From an uncultured Acetatifactor sp. (lineage in GTDB: Bacteria > Bacillota > Clostridia > Lachnospirales > Lachnospiraceae), in the NCBI GenBank assembly GCA_910584435.1, contig CAJUAP010000031.1, forward strand, positions 1,690 to 23,499: a DNA stretch of 21,810 nt. Direction: 5' to 3'. Under the pieces are notes generated by a model. It searched no databases. It worked only from the letters and a program-made list of their open reading frames with translations, and had not been told where the DNA came from. A program made the translations under genes and the position numbers. Positions within the stretch are counted from its first letter, which is position 1, and every line of letters starts with the position of its first letter. Of the stretch, positions 14,666-21,633 are shown piece after piece.

Positions 14666-15049
14666 ATGAAACCATTGATGATTCAGGGAACGTTATTAAA
14701 GTGTAGTTTTGGAAATGCGCCGGTGCCGCTTATGGTACTTCCCGATAAGAAAGTGAATTCCATGCTTCCGGCAGCCACGGCAGCGGATCATATACCATTG
14801 CTGAACATACTGCCCTTTGGCATGTGTTCTAATCCGGCCAACCCCATGGTGATTGCTGCCACTGCCGCCGCCATGGGAGTATTGACACCGGTTCCTTGCA
14901 TTCCCTGTACGGTGCAGGAATGGACAGAAGCCAGCGAAAAGGTTAAAATTAAGGGGGAAAAAGCACTTAATATGGATTCCAGACTGCAGTGCCTGTATGG
15001 GGGAAGCATACAGGCGCAGACGCCCCTGCAGCCAAGGGTGCTTGTATAA
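14666..15049 (+). CDS. DUF4280 PAAR-like spike tip protein
   Basis: DUF4280 proteins are PAAR-like and are expected to sharpen the tip of the central spike (role of Afp10/Pvc10). The start is ATG 14666, 7 nt after AGGAG (14654-14658). The 127 residues show the family pattern: an early Cys (LLKCSFG, C13), LPAATAADHIPLLNILPFGMC (C54), SNPANP, then PVPCIPC (C78, C81) and a tryptophan after it. The cysteines could bind a metal, as histidines and cysteine do in true PAAR proteins; this is inferred. It is encoded early, before the sheath and far from the hub and spike genes. Confidence 0.88.
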   Translation: MKPLMIQGTLLKCSFGNAPVPLMVLPDKKVNSMLPAATAADHIPLLNILPFGMCSNPANPMVIAATAAAMGVLTPVPCIPCTVQEWTEASEKVKIKGEKALNMDSRLQCLYGGSIQAQTPLQPRVLV

Positions 15050-15058
15050 GAAAACTTC

Positions 15059-15091
15059 GTAACAGTTCAGCGGCCTGTCTCAACTTGTTAC
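15059..15091. repeat. Intergenic inverted repeat between PAAR and sheath genes
   Basis: GTAACAGTTCAG at 15059-15070 pairs imperfectly (one bulge) with TCAACTTGTTAC at 15080-15091. There is no T-tract, so termination is unlikely. It is a full copy of the TAACAGTTCAG element seen in three other gaps of this window. Confidence 0.55.
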
Positions 15092-15195
15092 AAAACTTTC
15101 CAGGGGATTCAGCGTATGTGCTGGCATCGGCATTTCATAAGAGCAGCACAGGTAATCAATGTCTTGGCCGTTTTAGGGCGGCAGAAAGGAGAAAT

Positions 15196-16980
15196 ATGGC
15201 AGAATATTTATCACCCGGCGTATATGTGGAAGAATTTGATTCCGGTATTAAGGCGATGGAAGGCGTGGGCACCAGCACAGCGGGATTTGTGGGAATGGCA
15301 CAGAAGGGGCCGGTCAGGGGGCTGCCGGTGCTGATTACCAGCATGGCAGATTACCAGAGGCGTTTTGGAGGTTACCTGCCGGAACGGATTTACGGAAATA
15401 AGAGATTCCTGCCCTATGCTGTGGAACAGTTTTTTAACAACGGAGGCTCTTCCTGTTATGTGATGAGGGTATGTGGGGAGGAGACAGACCAAGAGGGCAG
15501 TCCTGCTTCTGCCCAGGGCAGTCTCCAGGGAACAGCGGAGCCGTTTATGACTCTCAAAGCTGCAAATCCCGGTGCATGGGGCAATGGGATTTCGGCAGCA
15601 TTCGTATTGGCACCCAAGAACAGAACCAGGGTGAAGGGGCCGGGGGAGGATCAGAGTACGATTACCTATGAACTTGAGGATGCCTCCTGTCTGCAGGAAG
15701 AAGATATCATTGTTCTGCAGCAGGCAGAGAAGGGCAGACCTTTCTGTTTCGGCAGGGTGCAGAAAATTGAAGGAAACAGGATTACTTTACAGTGGCAGGG
15801 GAAAGAAGCCGGAAATCTGAACTTCCCTAACAGGGATGCCGATCCGCCGGAAGAGGGATCCGATGTATTTCTGTATCTTGCGGAATGGGAGCTGACTGTC
15901 TGGGATGATACGGTATCGGAACAGTATGGCAGTATCTCTTTTCAGCCGGGACGCAGTAATTATGTGGAAAATGCGATGGCAAAATCCCAGCTTGTACATG
16001 TGGAGATGAGCATGGGGCAATTGGCGGCGGATGTGCTGGAAGGATTGCTGGGGGAAGGACAGTCCATAGATATGAAGCTGACAGGTGGCAGTGACGGGGA
16101 TATCAAACAGGATGAAATTGATGCTGCCATGTATCAGGGAAAGGATGGTGCGCCGGATAAAAGGACGGGGCTGGCATCGTTTCTGACACTGTCCGATGTA
16201 AGTATCATGGCAATTCCGGGAATTACGGATGAGGCTGTGCAGAGCGCGTTGGTCAGCCACTGTGAAACTATGGCGAACCGTTTTGCCGTTTTGGATATGC
16301 CCCTTGACAGTACGGAAGTCTCCGCGCTGCAGGAGTTCCGGGAGAATATAGATTCCAGTTATGCGGCCATGTATCATCCCTGGCTGCAGTGCTATGACCC
16401 GTTGGCAAAACGCAGTGTGTTTATGCCGCCGTCCGGCGCTGTGGCAGGAATCTATGGACGGACGGATAATACCAGAGGGGTGCATAAAGCACCGGCCAAT
16501 GAGGTGGTGCGCAATTGTACGGGGCTTTCCATAAAATATAACGAGGCGGAACAGGCAAAATGTAATCCTAAAGGGATAAATCTCATCAGAGCCCTTCCCG
16601 GACAGGGGATTCGGGTATGGGGCGCCAGAACCTGTTCCAGCGACGGCAATTGGAAATATATCAATGTCAGAAGGCTTTTTATTTTCATTGAGGAATCTAT
16701 CCGGGTGAATACCAACTGGGCGGTGTTCGAGCCGAATGATGAGATGCTTTGGTCGCGAGTGGAAGGGACGATCAGGGTATTTCTCACAACCCAGTGGAGA
16801 AACGGCGCCCTGGCAGGAACTACGGCGGATGAGGCATTCTTTATCAATATAGGAAAAAGTACCATGACAGAGGATGATATCTTAAACGGCAGATTAATCT
16901 GTATCATAGGCGTAGCTCCGGTGAGACCTGCGGAATTCGTGGTCTTCCGCATTACACAGAAGATGGAAAACGCGCAGTAG
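15196..16980 (+). CDS. Contractile sheath protein of the eCIS
   Basis: Forms the outer contractile sheath that drives the tube into the target. I chose ATG 15196 behind AAGGAG (15186-15191); the open frame extends upstream to 14989 but only over the PAAR gene. The product has 594 residues. The start MAEYLSPGVYVEEFDSGIK is the classic sheath N-terminus (PGVYVEE), followed by VGTSTAGFVGMAQKGP and FNNGGSSCYVMRV. The conserved sheath C-terminal domain covers about 430-594 (LPGQGIRVWGARTC, NVRRLFIFIEESI, then FEPNDEMLW and ITQKMENAQ). It is larger than minimal eCIS sheaths (about 350-450 residues), with a variable insert at roughly 95-250. Only one sheath gene is seen here, while Afp and PVC have three. 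Confidence 0.95.
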   Translation: MAEYLSPGVYVEEFDSGIKAMEGVGTSTAGFVGMAQKGPVRGLPVLITSMADYQRRFGGYLPERIYGNKRFLPYAVEQFFNNGGSSCYVMRVCGEETDQEGSPASAQGSLQGTAEPFMTLKAANPGAWGNGISAAFVLAPKNRTRVKGPGEDQSTITYELEDASCLQEEDIIVLQQAEKGRPFCFGRVQKIEGNRITLQWQGKEAGNLNFPNRDADPPEEGSDVFLYLAEWELTVWDDTVSEQYGSISFQPGRSNYVENAMAKSQLVHVEMSMGQLAADVLEGLLGEGQSIDMKLTGGSDGDIKQDEIDAAMYQGKDGAPDKRTGLASFLTLSDVSIMAIPGITDEAVQSALVSHCETMANRFAVLDMPLDSTEVSALQEFRENIDSSYAAMYHPWLQCYDPLAKRSVFMPPSGAVAGIYGRTDNTRGVHKAPANEVVRNCTGLSIKYNEAEQAKCNPKGINLIRALPGQGIRVWGARTCSSDGNWKYINVRRLFIFIEESIRVNTNWAVFEPNDEMLWSRVEGTIRVFLTTQWRNGALAGTTADEAFFINIGKSTMTEDDILNGRLICIIGVAPVRPAEFVVFRITQKMENAQ

Positions 16981-17000
16981 GACGGAAGGAGGAATGACAG

Positions 17001-17432
17001 ATGGCAATGGTATATCCCTTTAAAAAGTATAATTATGAAGTTACCATCGACGGCAAGTCGGTAGGAGGCTTCTCCGAGGTAAGCGCACCGGATATCTCGT
17101 CCGACCCCATTGAGTATCGGGAGGGAAATTTCGCGGTCAATACGGTGGGCAAACAGCCCGGCCTGATAAAATACGGGAATGTTACATTAAAATGGGGCAT
17201 GACACAGTCCATGGATCTGTATAACTGGATGAAAGAGGTGGAGGGCGGAACCATTAACCGTAAGACAGTGGTAATCAGCCTTCATGACGATCAGCAGAAG
17301 GAAATTGCAAAGTGGACGATTATATCGGCATGGCCGACGAAATACACTGCACCGGATTTCAATGCAACCAGCAATGAGGTTGCAGTAGAGACATTGGAAC
17401 TGGCACATGAGGGCGTGACCAGGGATAAATAG
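17001..17432 (+). CDS. Inner tube protein (T4 gp19 family, Pvc1/Afp1-like)
   Basis: Builds the inner tube inside the sheath. The start is ATG 17001, 8 nt after AAGGAGG (16986-16992), 20 nt behind the sheath gene. The 143-residue length is standard for the family. It begins with YPFKKYNYEVTIDGKSVGGFSEVSAP, followed by YREGNFAVNTVGKQPGLIKYGNVTLKWG and a short helix at DLYNWMKEV. It ends with VETLELAHEGV. The strong ribosome site fits the high copy number such a protein needs. A repeat copy (TAACGGTTCAG) and an 18-bp tandem array follow the stop codon. Confidence 0.95.
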   Translation: MAMVYPFKKYNYEVTIDGKSVGGFSEVSAPDISSDPIEYREGNFAVNTVGKQPGLIKYGNVTLKWGMTQSMDLYNWMKEVEGGTINRKTVVISLHDDQQKEIAKWTIISAWPTKYTAPDFNATSNEVAVETLELAHEGVTRDK

Positions 17433-17454
17433 TAACGGTTCAGCGGTCTGCTTG

Positions 17455-17508
17455 GTGCATTCCATGGAAGAAGTGCATTCCATGGAAGAAGTGCATTCCA
17501 TAGATAAA
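17455..17508. repeat. 18-bp tandem array behind the tube gene
   Basis: Three units of GTGCATTCCATGGAAGAA lie at 17455-17472, 17473-17490 and 17491-17508; the last has two changes. Each of the first two holds the 10-bp palindrome TTCCATGGAA. It separates the tube gene from the next ribosome site by under 100 bp. Confidence 0.9.
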
Positions 17509-17528
17509 CGAAAGCAGGGAGACAGCAG

Positions 17529-17897
17529 ATGATTTTACAGAGAGAATATGAATTTACACTTCCCAAAGGATATATGGACCAGGAGGGAAATATTCACCGT
17601 AACGGTGTTATGCGGCTTGCAACAGCCCTGGATGAAATTGAAGCTGCCAGGGCGCCGGGGGCCAGGGACAATGGGGATTATATGTCGGTACTCTTGTTGT
17701 CAAGGGTGATAACAAGGTTAGAGGGTGTGGAAAATATTACTCCGGCGGTGATTGAACAGCTTTTTACTGCAGATTTTGCCTTTCTGCAGAATATGTATGA
17801 AACCATAAATAATGCGGAAGAGGCAGTGATTCATGTGCAATGTCCGTATTGCAATAAGAATTTTACCGATACCTTAAATTTTGCTTCCAGGGAATGA
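17529..17897 (+). CDS. eCIS tail-assembly protein with C-terminal CxxC pair
   Basis: 122 residues, ATG 17529, 7 nt after AGGGAG (17516-17521). It resembles the phage tail assembly chaperone-like proteins found right after the first tube gene in many eCIS loci: EYEFTLPKGYMDQEGNIHRNGVMRLATALDEI, then LLLSRVITRLEGV and an Ile/Leu-rich helix. The C-terminal VQCPYCNKNF (C105, C108) gives only one CxxC, so any metal site would need two chains or other ligands. The likely role is chaperoning tube or baseplate parts, by analogy only. Its stop overlaps the start of the DUF6760 gene (ATGA), so the two are translationally coupled. Confidence 0.82.
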   Translation: MILQREYEFTLPKGYMDQEGNIHRNGVMRLATALDEIEAARAPGARDNGDYMSVLLLSRVITRLEGVENITPAVIEQLFTADFAFLQNMYETINNAEEAVIHVQCPYCNKNFTDTLNFASRE

Positions 17898-18070
17898 CAG
17901 TTACCAGCCGGGAGGAACTGTTTCAGGAAGTCTCCTTTATCGGGTATTATTTTCATTGGACAGAAGAGCAGATTCTCAGGCTGCCTGGTCTGTCCAGAAG
18001 AAGATACTGCAAAGAAATCAATAGAATTAACAGGAAGGTGAATGGGGAGAACAATGTATTTTCCATATAA
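17894..18070 (+). CDS. DUF6760 small eCIS protein
   Basis: A 58-residue gene, easily missed because of its size. ATG 17894 overlaps the previous stop by 4 nt (ATGA), so it is probably coupled to that gene rather than served by its own ribosome site. The sequence REELFQEVSFIGYYFHWTEE, then ILRLPGLSRRRYCKEINRIN, fits the DUF6760 pattern (E.A(F)IAYHFHW..., helix, R..(W/Y)...I), a short helical protein typically placed between the tail-assembly and second-tube genes of eCIS loci. Afp6/Pvc6 also sits just after tube genes but belongs to another family. The molecular role is unknown. Its 3' end overlaps the next gene. Confidence 0.82.
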   Translation: MTVTSREELFQEVSFIGYYFHWTEEQILRLPGLSRRRYCKEINRINRKVNGENNVFSI

Positions 18071-18509
18071 AACTATGAGACAGTTGTCATTACCTGTGAT
18101 AGATCCCATTCCCGGTTATCGGTTTACGGTATTTTTAAACGATGTGATTATGGGATTTCAAAAGGTTTCGGGTATCAGCCGTACAGTGGAAACGGAAAGT
18201 TACCATGAGGGCGGCTTAAATACCAGTATACATATTTTCCCGAAATTCTGCGGCAGTGAGAGAATTCTGCGCATGGAGAAGGGAGCCTGCCGGGGAACAG
18301 AGCATCCCTTCATTATGGCAGGAGAGAGGCTGGAAGGGCCGTTAAATCTGATTGTAATGGATAACCTGGGGATTCCGCTGAAAAGCTATTTATTTACAGG
18401 ACTGCTGTTAAAATCCTGGGAAGTGGGTGAGCTGAGTGCGGATCAGAACAGCATTCTCATGGATCGCTTTGAGGTCAGCTATGAGGATTTTGATGTGATG
18501 AAAGTATAG
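18054..18509 (+). CDS. Second tube-family protein (gp19-like, Pvc5/Afp5-like)
   Basis: Likely the tube initiator or connector that joins the main tube to the baseplate. The start is ATG 18054 behind GGGGAG (18044-18049); ATG 18042 is the alternative and would add four residues. The product has 151 residues. It has the gp19 pattern GYRFTVFLNDVIMGFQKVSGI, then YHEGGLNTSIHIFPKF, and ends with FEVSYEDFDVMKV. It is more diverged than the 17001-17432 tube protein, as expected for a specialised copy. It overlaps the DUF6760 gene by 17 nt. Confidence 0.9.
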   Translation: MYFPYKTMRQLSLPVIDPIPGYRFTVFLNDVIMGFQKVSGISRTVETESYHEGGLNTSIHIFPKFCGSERILRMEKGACRGTEHPFIMAGERLEGPLNLIVMDNLGIPLKSYLFTGLLLKSWEVGELSADQNSILMDRFEVSYEDFDVMKV

Positions 18510-18517
18510 GCAGGCAT

Positions 18518-18859
18518 ATGAGAACACAGGTGAAAAGGGTCTGTACGTCATCCCGTATGCATTTGGAATATGCGCTTGCAAAGAGCGGCAACGGGAAGGC
18601 GGAGCAGCAGACAAGTCCGGAACGGGAAAAGGAAAAGCTCAGGGAAATGGTACGGGTTCTTGTGAAAGAGGCGGTACAAAAGCAATTGAAGGAGCAGCAG
18701 GATTATTATAAGTCCCGGCCTTCCCTGGCGGCAAGACAGATGGAGCAGATGTTTGGAACGGGCAATCTGGAACGAATGCTGACGTCGGCAGTTTCAATGA
18801 GGGTCTATGAGCAGATAGAAGATCATATCCGTCATGAATGGATTAGAAAAGGAAGGTGA
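18518..18859 (+). CDS. Charged helical protein of unknown function in the eCIS operon
   Basis: 113 residues, ATG 18518. The ribosome site is weak (AGGCAGG, 3 nt away), so coupling to the preceding gene (stop at 18509) is likely; a shorter start at ATG 18557 is possible. I recognise no family. Residues 28-68 are very rich in Lys, Glu and Gln with heptad spacing (REKEKLREMVRVLVKEAVQK), suggesting a coiled coil. A short amphipathic segment follows (LAARQMEQMFGTGNLERMLTSAVS). Its slot before the Pvc7-like gene suggests a small inner-baseplate or assembly helper, but that rests on position only. Its stop overlaps a possible GTG start of the next gene. Confidence 0.7.
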   Translation: MRTQVKRVCTSSRMHLEYALAKSGNGKAEQQTSPEREKEKLREMVRVLVKEAVQKQLKEQQDYYKSRPSLAARQMEQMFGTGNLERMLTSAVSMRVYEQIEDHIRHEWIRKGR

Positions 18860-18864
18860 GAGGA

Positions 18865-19551
18865 TTGGCGGAGTTTCAGAAAGCATTTATGGGACCATAT
18901 GTGGACGGGCATATGGAACTGAAGGGAAGATTCTATGTGCAGTTTAACCCCGCAGAGCTGTCAATCGAGGAAGCCATGGGTGTATCGGATGTGTCACAGG
19001 CGGATGGAAGAGTGAAGAGCAGACAGATGAAGAAAGGGAACAGTGTGGGGCAGCAGTATCCCCCAAAGGGTTCATCCCACAGGAAATACAAGGGGCTGAC
19101 AACACTTTCTGTCAATTTGTTCTATAATACTCTGAATGATCTGTATCAAACTTCCTATGATGATGTAAGGGAAGAAATTCGTAAGTTATATCCTTATACC
19201 AACACCACAGAAATCATTGAAAATGCAGATGCTCAGAAGGGGCAGAAGACATCGGTTACTAAGAAGAATAAAGCGCAGCTTATCTATTTCTTCTGGGGGT
19301 CTATTGCAGTGGCGGGAATGCTGCGGCATATGAGTGTGACATATACAATGTTTGCGCCCGACGGTAAGCCTGTCCGGGCGCAGGTGAGCATATCCATTGA
19401 AGGGTTCTATGTGGGGGAAGAGATTGCTTCGGATCGTAAGGCGGAGGGAGCCGGCGCTTCAGGGAAATCTGCAGGAACCGGCAAAGCTTCCTGCCAGGCG
19501 TATAGGGACAGGGATTATCAGGGCAGTATAAATCCAAGGCTGTGTCAGTAA
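18865..19551 (+). CDS. CIS tube/baseplate protein (Pvc7/Afp7-like, LysM region absent or cut short)
   Basis: Links the tube to the spike hub in eCIS baseplates. The start is non-ATG either way: TTG 18865 fits AAGGTG (18853-18858) and gives LAEFQKAF, close to the usual family start; GTG 18856 is less well placed. About 228 residues. The CIS tube N-terminal domain is clear: RFYVQFNPAELSIEEA, then TTLSVNLFYNTL, DDVREEIRKLYPYT, LIYFFWGSIAVAGML, YTMFAPDGKPVRAQVSISIEG. Afp7/Pvc7 end in a LysM domain; here only a low-complexity Gly/Ala/Ser/Lys tail (about 193-215) and a short charged end follow, with no clear LysM. The stop codon lies inside a 44-bp-period duplication. Confidence 0.87.
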   Translation: MAEFQKAFMGPYVDGHMELKGRFYVQFNPAELSIEEAMGVSDVSQADGRVKSRQMKKGNSVGQQYPPKGSSHRKYKGLTTLSVNLFYNTLNDLYQTSYDDVREEIRKLYPYTNTTEIIENADAQKGQKTSVTKKNKAQLIYFFWGSIAVAGMLRHMSVTYTMFAPDGKPVRAQVSISIEGFYVGEEIASDRKAEGAGASGKSAGTGKASCQAYRDRDYQGSINPRLCQ

Positions 19552-19620
19552 GAGAAACGGACGAAAAGGAGACTGTTCCAAGGCTGTGACGGTGAGAGAA
19601 ACGGACAGACGAAAGGAAGA
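19534..19620. repeat. Imperfect direct duplication across a stop codon (44-bp period)
   Basis: CCAAGGCTGTG(T/A)C-type sequence with GAGAAACGGAC occurs at 19534-19572 and again at 19578-19620, with several changes. The first copy includes the last codons and stop of the Pvc7-like gene; the second leads up to the ribosome site of the hub gene. Confidence 0.75.
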
Positions 19621-19625
19621 TTATT

Positions 19626-20708
19626 TTGGGGAAAATAAGTGGTAAAAGTCTGGCAGATAAATATCAGAATTTTCAGAATCCCTGTGTCAAGGTGATGGCT
19701 TCGGGTAAGGAAATACCGGCAGGAGACGGCGTTTATCTGGAGAGAACCGAAGTGATTTCTTCTACAGGAATGGAACCAGATATGGCAGTGTTGATTTATC
19801 GGGCAGATAAGTTTTCAGGACAGAATTTTCTGCAGATGGAAAAATACTTGGATGTGGGGCAGAAAATGGAGATACAGGCAGGCTATGGCGACAATGCTTC
19901 CCGGATTTTCTTAGGATATCTGCATGAAGTGGAGGCGGCGGATTTTATGCAGGGTTACGTGGAGTATACGCTGATCTGTCTGGATGTAAAGGGATTGATG
20001 AAGAAGAACAGTGTATACCAGGTGTCCGGTTCCAAAAAGGTGCAGCAGATTCTGAGTGAAATTTTGTCTACGGAGTGCTACAGGGATTTTATTGAGGAGA
20101 AAAAGGTTGATCCTCTGCCGGAAGCAATGAATCAGGATTGTATGATAAAAGGAGAGACACATTATGACTGGCTGTGCAGTCTGGCGGCCCGTATGGATTA
20201 TGAATTTATCTGCGGCAGAGGGCAGGTGTTATTTCAAAACAGCCGCAGGAAGGGGGCACAGACCCTGGAGCTGCGGGTGGAATATGGACTGCAGGAGGTT
20301 CGGGGAATCGTGACAATGACGGAGCAGACAGGGAAAATACAGATCTGCGGTTATAACAGAAAGGATGAAAAGGTGATGGGAACGGCAGAGTGGCCGGGAA
20401 TATCAGGACCATTTGCCAAGAAAATGAAACAGGCGCTCCAGGGGTGTGAATTGATATTCTGGGACATGGAGTTAGAAAATGGCGAGCAGGCAAAACAGTG
20501 TGCAAAAGCGCGGATGAATCAACGGGTCGGAAATTGTGCCTGTATGAAAGCTGCTGCCATTGGTATCCCGGAACTGCTGCCGGGTATCTGTGTGGAGTTG
20601 GTGAATGGAACTGCAGAAAGTCTGTCAGGTGAGATTTATGTACAAGAGGTTCGGCATCTATTGGATGAAAACGGTTATCGAACCATTGTCAAGGGTGTAA
20701 GGCTATAG
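19626..20708 (+). CDS. Spike hub protein (gpD/gp27-like, N-terminal half of Pvc8/Afp8)
   Basis: Forms the hub on which the spike and tube assemble. The start is TTG 19626, 6 nt after AAAGGAAG (19612-19619); no ATG fits. 360 residues. The phage late control D pattern is visible: SLADKYQNFQNPCVKV, then LERTEVISSTGMEPDMAVLIY, QKMEIQAGYGDNASRIFLGYLHEVEA, and CMIKGETHYDWLCSLAARMDYEFICGRGQVLFQ. It ends EIYVQEVRHLLDENGYRTIVKGVRL, at the point where one-piece VgrG/Pvc8 proteins go on into the gp5 OB fold. Here that part is a separate gene (20836), as in phages. The TTG start may lower expression, which fits a three-copy component. Confidence 0.9.
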   Translation: MGKISGKSLADKYQNFQNPCVKVMASGKEIPAGDGVYLERTEVISSTGMEPDMAVLIYRADKFSGQNFLQMEKYLDVGQKMEIQAGYGDNASRIFLGYLHEVEAADFMQGYVEYTLICLDVKGLMKKNSVYQVSGSKKVQQILSEILSTECYRDFIEEKKVDPLPEAMNQDCMIKGETHYDWLCSLAARMDYEFICGRGQVLFQNSRRKGAQTLELRVEYGLQEVRGIVTMTEQTGKIQICGYNRKDEKVMGTAEWPGISGPFAKKMKQALQGCELIFWDMELENGEQAKQCAKARMNQRVGNCACMKAAAIGIPELLPGICVELVNGTAESLSGEIYVQEVRHLLDENGYRTIVKGVRL

Positions 20709-20719
20709 AGTCATAACAA

Positions 20720-20824
20720 ATTGCCGCAAGCGGCAATGAAAAGAGCCCGGCTAAGAAATGTCAAGAGGAAATTTTAAGCATCTGCCGTTCATGGTACTGG
20801 AGCGGCAGATGCGGAACTTAAAAT
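20720..20824 (+). promoter_or_regulatory. Two strong hairpins just before the spike ribosome site
   Basis: ATTGCCGC/GCGGCAAT (20720-20727 with 20730-20737) is a perfect 8-bp stem with a 2-nt gap. A second stem pairs GCATCTGCCG (20778-20787) with CGGCAGATGC (20803-20812), extended by ATTTTAAG (20771-20778) and CTTAAAAT (20817-20824) across a short bulge. Neither is followed by a T-tract, so they are not typical terminators. The second ends just before TAGGAGG (20824-20830). Confidence 0.65.
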
Positions 20825-20835
20825 AGGAGGAAAAT

Positions 20836-21633
20836 ATGATTTCAGATTACCTGGATTATGACATGAATTCTCAGGAACAGGACGGACAGCAGGCCGCCTA
20901 TGATATGTGGGGAACGGTTCTGCCTGATTCGGACGACACCGAAGCGGGTAATGTGAGAGTGAAGGTGAGGCTTATGAAGGATAAAATGGACACCTTTGAT
21001 AATGTCCCCGTATTGACTGGATATGGAGGCCGTGATCATGGTGTTTTTTTTCTGCCGGAAGAGGGGGATATTGTGCGGCTGACCTTTATGGGGGGAGATT
21101 TCAGGCATCCCGTTGTCACCGGCTGCCGTTTCCCGGAGGGCAGCCAGTTTGTGAAAGATATGTGCCAGGAGGAGAAGCCGCCCAAGGCATTCCTGGCAAA
21201 GAACGGAAGTAGTGTGCTTTTTGCGGGAGAAAAGGGAAAAGAGAAGGTTGAAATATCCGGCTCCCGGCATATGAAATGGCAGCTTGACGAAGAAAAGCAG
21301 CAGATTTCCTTTGGGGATAAAGAACAGAAGAATTATATGGTGTTGGATAAGAAGGAGCAGAAGGTTCTGGTAACATCACAGTCTTCCATCCGGCTGGAAT
21401 GCGGCAGGAGCTGTCTGGAACTGAAAAAAGACGGAACAGTGATTGTACAGTGTGAATCATTGAAGGTTGAGGCGAAGACGGTGGAAATACAGGGGAAGAC
21501 TAAGGTACAGGTGAAAGGACAGGAGCTTTCGCTTGAAGGTGCAACAGGCATTTCCGTTCAGGGAAAGGGGCAGATTAAAGTAAACAGCAGCGGGCCGTTG
21601 AAACTGTCAGGCGCTATGATACATTTAAACTGA
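20836..21633 (+). CDS. Spike protein (gp5/VgrG C-terminal-like, baseplate assembly protein V)
   Basis: The central spike that carries the PAAR tip. The start is ATG 20836 with TAGGAGG at 20824-20830. 265 residues. The OB fold covers about 20-105: WGTVLPDSDDTEAGNVRVKV, then GVFFLPEEGDIVRLTFMGGDF and PVVTGCRF, the usual gp5/VgrG signature. After a linker, residues about 180-265 are made of short strand repeats (IRLECGRSCLELKKDG, VQCESLKVEAKTVEIQGKTK, IKVNSSGPLKLSGAMIHLN), forming the beta-helical needle; GPLKLSGAMIHLN is the typical end of such spikes. No lysozyme or other enzyme domain is fused. It is separate from the hub gene, with a hairpin-rich 127-nt gap between. Confidence 0.92.
   Translation: MISDYLDYDMNSQEQDGQQAAYDMWGTVLPDSDDTEAGNVRVKVRLMKDKMDTFDNVPVLTGYGGRDHGVFFLPEEGDIVRLTFMGGDFRHPVVTGCRFPEGSQFVKDMCQEEKPPKAFLAKNGSSVLFAGEKGKEKVEISGSRHMKWQLDEEKQQISFGDKEQKNYMVLDKKEQKVLVTSQSSIRLECGRSCLELKKDGTVIVQCESLKVEAKTVEIQGKTKVQVKGQELSLEGATGISVQGKGQIKVNSSGPLKLSGAMIHLN

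Noticed and set aside
14989..15195. Longer start for the sheath gene
   Set aside because: The extension covers the PAAR-like gene and an inverted repeat. ATG 15196 has AAGGAG and gives the normal sheath N-terminus.
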